Below are positions 32,287 through 35,297 of a stretch of 35,297 nt of DNA, in pieces. This stretch comes from Streptomyces sp. SID9727 (GTDB taxonomy: Bacteria > Actinomycetota > Actinomycetes > Streptomycetales > Streptomycetaceae). The position numbers were made by a program, and so were the translations under genes. The notes under the pieces were generated by a model that did no database searches, was not told the origin of the DNA, and was given only the letters and a program-made list of their open reading frames with translations. The stretch is from assembly GCF_010550605.1 (NCBI RefSeq), contig NZ_JAAGNI010000444.1, positions 1 to 35,297 of the forward strand. Reading direction: 5' to 3'. Each line of letters starts with the position of its first letter. The first letter of the stretch is position 1.

Positions 32287-34875
32287 GTGCCCGGCCAGAA
32301 CCTGTCCCGAGACGAGGCCCGCGAGCGGGCCGAGCTGCTGACCGTCGACGGTTACGACGTCGCACTCGACGTACGTTCCGCGACCGGAGGCCCCGGCCGG
32401 GACGCGGCGGACGGTCCGCTGACCTTCCGCTCGGTGACGACGATCCGCTTCCGCGCGGCACGCGGCGGGGCGTCGACCTTCGCGGACCTCATCGCCCCCT
32501 CCGTGAACGCGGTGACGCTGGACGGCACCGCGCTGGACCCGGCGGCGGTGTTCGACGGGGCGCGGATCGCGCTGGCGGACCTGTCGGAGGGCGAGCACGT
32601 CCTGGTGGTCGACGCGCAGTGCGCGTACAGCCGGACCGGCGAGGGCATGCACCGGTTCGTGGACCCGGAGGACGGCGAGGTCTACCTCTACACCCAGTAC
32701 GAGCCGGCGGACGCCCGCCGTGTCTTCGCCAACTTCGAGCAGCCCGACCTCAAGGCCCCGTACCGCTTCCGGGTGACCGCGCCCGCCGAGTGGACGGTGT
32801 GGAGCAACGGCGCGGAGGAGTCCCGCGAGGGCGGGGTGTGGCGGTTCGCGGAGACCGAGCCGATCTCGACGTACATCACGGCGGTCGTCGCCGGTCCGTA
32901 CCACTACGTCACCGACTCCTACAGCCGGACCTTCGAGGACGGCACGACGCTGGAGATCCCGCTCGGCGCGATGTGCCGCAAGGGTCTCGCCAAGCACTTC
33001 GACGCCGACGACATCTTCCTGATCACCAAGCAGGGCCTGGACTTCTTCCACGACAACTTCGACTACCCGTACCCGTTCGGGAAGTACGACCAGGCGTTCG
33101 TGCCGGAGTACAACCTCGGCGCGATGGAGAACCCGGGCTGTGTCACGTTCCGCGAGGAGTACATCTTCCGCGGCAAGGTGACGCAGGCGGCGTACGAGAG
33201 CCGGGCCAACGTCATCCTGCACGAGATGGCGCACATGTGGTTCGGGGACCTCGTCACCATGCGGTGGTGGGACGACCTGTGGCTGAAGGAGTCCTTCGCG
33301 GACTTCATGGGCGTCTTCGCGATGACCGGCGCGACCCGCTTCGAGGACGGCTGGATCACCTTCGCCAACAACCGCAAGTCCTGGGCGTACCGCGCCGACC
33401 AGCTGCCCTCCACGCACCCGGTCACGGCCGACATCCGCGACCTGGAGGACGCCAAGCTGAACTTCGACGGCATCACGTACGCCAAGGGCGCCTCCGTGCT
33501 CAAGCAGCTCGTGGCGTACGTGGGACGGGAGGCGTTCCTGGAGGGCGCCCGGCGCTACTTCAAGAAGCACGCGTACGGGAACACGCAGCTCGAGGACCTG
33601 CTCTCGGTGCTGTCCGAGACGTCCGGGCGGGACATGACCAGCTGGTCGCGCTCCTGGCTCCAGACCGCGGGCGTCAACTCGCTGACCCCGGTCGCGACCT
33701 ACGACGCGGCCGGCCGGATCACCGAGCTGGCCGTCCTCCAGGAGGCCGCCGAGTCCCACCCGGAGCTGCGCCCCCACCGGGTCGCCGTCGGCCTGTACCG
33801 CCGCAACCCCGAAGGGGAGCTGGTGCGTTACGCGCGCGCCGAGGCGGACGTGTCGGGTCCGCGCACCGTGATCGGGGAGCTGACGGGGGCCGAGCGGCCC
33901 GAGCTGATCCTCGTCAACGACGACGACCTGACGTACTGCAAGGTCCGCTTCGACGAGGTGTCGCTCGCCACCCTGCGCGCGCACCTGGGCGACATCACGG
34001 ACCCGCTGGCCCGCGCCCTGTGCTGGTCGGCGCTGTGGAACCTGACCCGTGACGGGCTGATGCCGGCCCGCGACTTCGTCTCCCTGTTCCTGGCCTTCGC
34101 CGGACGCGAGACGGACATCGGGGTGCTCCAGATGCTGCACGCCTGGACGCGCGGCGCGCTCGTGAACTACGCGGCTCCCGCGTGGCGCGAGGAGGGCGGC
34201 CGGGCGCTGGCCGAGGGCGCGCTCGGCGAACTGCGGCTCGCCGAGCCGGGCAGCGAGCACCAGCTCGCCTGGGCCCGGTTCTTCGCGTCGGTCGCCGCGT
34301 CGGAGTCCGACTTCCAGCTGCTGGCCGGGCTGCTCGACTCCACCGCCAGGATCGACGGGCTCGACGTCGACCAGGAGCTGCGCTGGGCGTTCCTGTCCCC
34401 GCTGGTCGCCCACAGCGCGGCCGACGAGGCGGCGGTCGACGCGGAGCTGGCCCGGGACGACACGGCCTCCGGCAAGCGGCACCATGTGCGGTGCCTGGCC
34501 TCGCGGCCGTCCGCCGAGGTGAAGGCCCGGGCGTGGGCGGACGTCGTCGAGTCGGACGCCCTGTCCAACGCGCTGGTGGAGGCGACGATCGCGGGCTTCG
34601 CGCAGCCCTCCCAGCGGGAGCTGCTGGCGCCGTACACCGCGCGCTACTTCGAGGCGATCGAGCGGGTCTGGGCCGAGCGGTCGATCCAGATCGGGATGGC
34701 CGTGGTCAAGGGACTGTTCCCGGCCCTCCAGGACGACCCGGCGACGCTGAAGGCGGCCGACGCGTGGCTGGAGTCCCGGGCCGACGCGGCGCCGGCGCTG
34801 CGGCGGCTGGTGCTGGAGGCCCGGGACGACCTGGCTCGGGCGCTGCGGGCGCAGGCGGCGGATTCGGTGGCGTAG
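32287..34875 (+). CDS. pepN: Aminopeptidase N (M1 zinc metallopeptidase)
   Basis: An 862-aa M1 peptidase removing N-terminal residues from peptides, probably cytoplasmic as no signal peptide is present. The exopeptidase motif GAMEN is at residues 278-282; zinc ligands His312 and His316 are in HEMAH with catalytic Glu313, and Glu335 follows after 18 residues in WLKESF. The C-terminal domain is of the ERAP1-like helical type used by actinobacterial PepN. GTG 32287 is chosen because AAAGGAG lies six bases upstream. It is followed by a hairpin. Confidence 0.96.
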   Translation: MPGQNLSRDEARERAELLTVDGYDVALDVRSATGGPGRDAADGPLTFRSVTTIRFRAARGGASTFADLIAPSVNAVTLDGTALDPAAVFDGARIALADLSEGEHVLVVDAQCAYSRTGEGMHRFVDPEDGEVYLYTQYEPADARRVFANFEQPDLKAPYRFRVTAPAEWTVWSNGAEESREGGVWRFAETEPISTYITAVVAGPYHYVTDSYSRTFEDGTTLEIPLGAMCRKGLAKHFDADDIFLITKQGLDFFHDNFDYPYPFGKYDQAFVPEYNLGAMENPGCVTFREEYIFRGKVTQAAYESRANVILHEMAHMWFGDLVTMRWWDDLWLKESFADFMGVFAMTGATRFEDGWITFANNRKSWAYRADQLPSTHPVTADIRDLEDAKLNFDGITYAKGASVLKQLVAYVGREAFLEGARRYFKKHAYGNTQLEDLLSVLSETSGRDMTSWSRSWLQTAGVNSLTPVATYDAAGRITELAVLQEAAESHPELRPHRVAVGLYRRNPEGELVRYARAEADVSGPRTVIGELTGAERPELILVNDDDLTYCKVRFDEVSLATLRAHLGDITDPLARALCWSALWNLTRDGLMPARDFVSLFLAFAGRETDIGVLQMLHAWTRGALVNYAAPAWREEGGRALAEGALGELRLAEPGSEHQLAWARFFASVAASESDFQLLAGLLDSTARIDGLDVDQELRWAFLSPLVAHSAADEAAVDAELARDDTASGKRHHVRCLASRPSAEVKARAWADVVESDALSNALVEATIAGFAQPSQRELLAPYTARYFEAIERVWAERSIQIGMAVVKGLFPALQDDPATLKAADAWLESRADAAPALRRLVLEARDDLARALRAQAADSVA

Positions 34876-34890
34876 GCCGTCCGGCCCGGG

Positions 34891-34924
34891 GCCCCTGCCC
34901 GGTCGCCCAGCCCCGGGCAGGGGT
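34891..34924 (+). terminator. pepN terminator stem-loop
   Basis: GCCCCTGCCCGG pairs with CCGGGCAGGGGT, eleven perfect pairs plus one G-U, around a ten-base loop; 15 bases after the pepN stop. Confidence 0.82.
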
Positions 34925-35042
34925 TCCGTCCTCGACCGCCGGACGGGCCGGCTTCTGACGCTAGGCGGTGTTCTTGTCCGGATATGTCGACGGGCCTGTA
35001 ACAACGGTTCAGGTTCCGGCCGCTGGCGGGATACACCGGAGC

Positions 35043-35297
35043 ATGACCCAGAACACCCCGCTTCAGTCCGGCTGCCCCGCTCCCACGCGTGGGCGGCAAC
35101 GCGTCGTTTCCGCGGCCCAGTTGAAGGTGATGGGCGTGTCCGCCGGGCGGGCCGCGGAGCGGTGCCGGGACGGTGGTCCGTGGCAGCAGCCGCTGCCCGG
35201 GGTCTTCGTCCTGCACCCCGGTCCGCTCAGCGGCCGGGAGCGGCTGCGGTCCGCCCTGCTGTACGCGGGCCGCCCGCCGGCGTCCGGGCGGCGCCCG
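35043..35297 (+). CDS. AbiEi-type antitoxin-domain protein, partial (cut by right edge)
   Basis: From ATG 35043, 85 codons run open to the window end. After a 20-residue lead the sequence AAQLKVMGVSAGRAAERCRDGGPWQQPLPGVFVLHPGP followed by GRERLRSALLYAG has the winged-helix N-terminal domain pattern of type IV AbiEi-like antitoxins, which in streptomycetes often occur as solitary proteins with an endonuclease-like C-terminus. Whether an AbiEii toxin gene follows cannot be seen. There is no good Shine-Dalgarno (GGAG is only one base from the ATG), so the start is provisional. The 118 bases between the pepN hairpin and this gene should hold its promoter. Confidence 0.7.
   Translation, partial: MTQNTPLQSGCPAPTRGRQRVVSAAQLKVMGVSAGRAAERCRDGGPWQQPLPGVFVLHPGPLSGRERLRSALLYAGRPPASGRRP

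Noticed and set aside
30901..34875. Plus-strand open frame of 1324 codons ending as PepN
   Set aside because: The first 460 codons are antisense to the lipoprotein and CPWA protein genes. PepN starts at GTG 32287 with a strong ribosome site.

Overview
The window is ordinary-looking chromosome of a Streptomyces or very close actinomycete. Base composition is very GC-rich with strong third-position G/C. Terminators are long GC hairpins without U-tracts. The gene order mreB-mreC-mreD-pbp2-rodA, ndk, DUF4233, folC, valS, clpX, clpP2, clpP1, tig matches the order I remember from Streptomyces coelicolor. I see no prophage, insertion sequence, CRISPR array, integrase or biosynthetic cluster.

Positions 1-7325 (all minus strand) hold the lateral/spore wall cluster. 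MreB is read first, then MreC, MreD, the transpeptidase PBP2 and the SEDS glycosyltransferase RodA. They are tightly packed and PBP2/RodA overlap by one base. A CYTH-CHAD polyphosphate/triphosphate-type protein follows and runs off the left edge. Positions 7618-12730 (minus) hold nucleotide, folate and translation housekeeping: valS, then after a terminator folC, a DUF4233 membrane protein and ndk. A plus-strand gene at 12870 encodes a Pro/Gly/Gln-repeat membrane protein.

Positions 13939-18398 (minus) form a proteostasis block: trigger factor, ClpP1, ClpP2 and ClpX. The ClpP1 upstream region carries a sequence fitting the ClgR box. Two divergent tRNA genes follow: Pro-TGG (minus) and Gly-TCC (plus).

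Positions 18919-26000 are a mixed accessory/housekeeping stretch. It holds a 64-aa membrane protein, an acyltransferase-3 membrane enzyme, a stand-alone HD hydrolase resembling Mesh1/SpoT ppGpp hydrolases, a CPA2-type cation/proton antiporter, a membrane SpoIIE-type phosphatase, a Nei/Fpg DNA glycosylase, RpiB and the biotin transporter subunit BioY. Positions 26348-35297 hold an amino-acid permease, Fe/Mn superoxide dismutase with a Nur-type operator at its promoter, a MOSC protein, two lipoprotein genes (the second broken by a one-base frameshift), a mycothiol-nitroreductase/DsbA-like protein with a CPWA active site, aminopeptidase N, and the start of an AbiEi-type antitoxin-domain gene cut by the right edge.

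I found no wholly new multi-gene system. The points most worth a second look are: the frameshifted lipoprotein; two genes whose best Shine-Dalgarno faces ATC or GTC instead of ATG or GTG; an isolated AT-rich inverted repeat at 19226; the Mesh1-like hydrolase; the CPWA thioredoxin-fold protein; and shared (A)CGAAG/CTTCG(T) feet on the three long terminators lying between converging genes.
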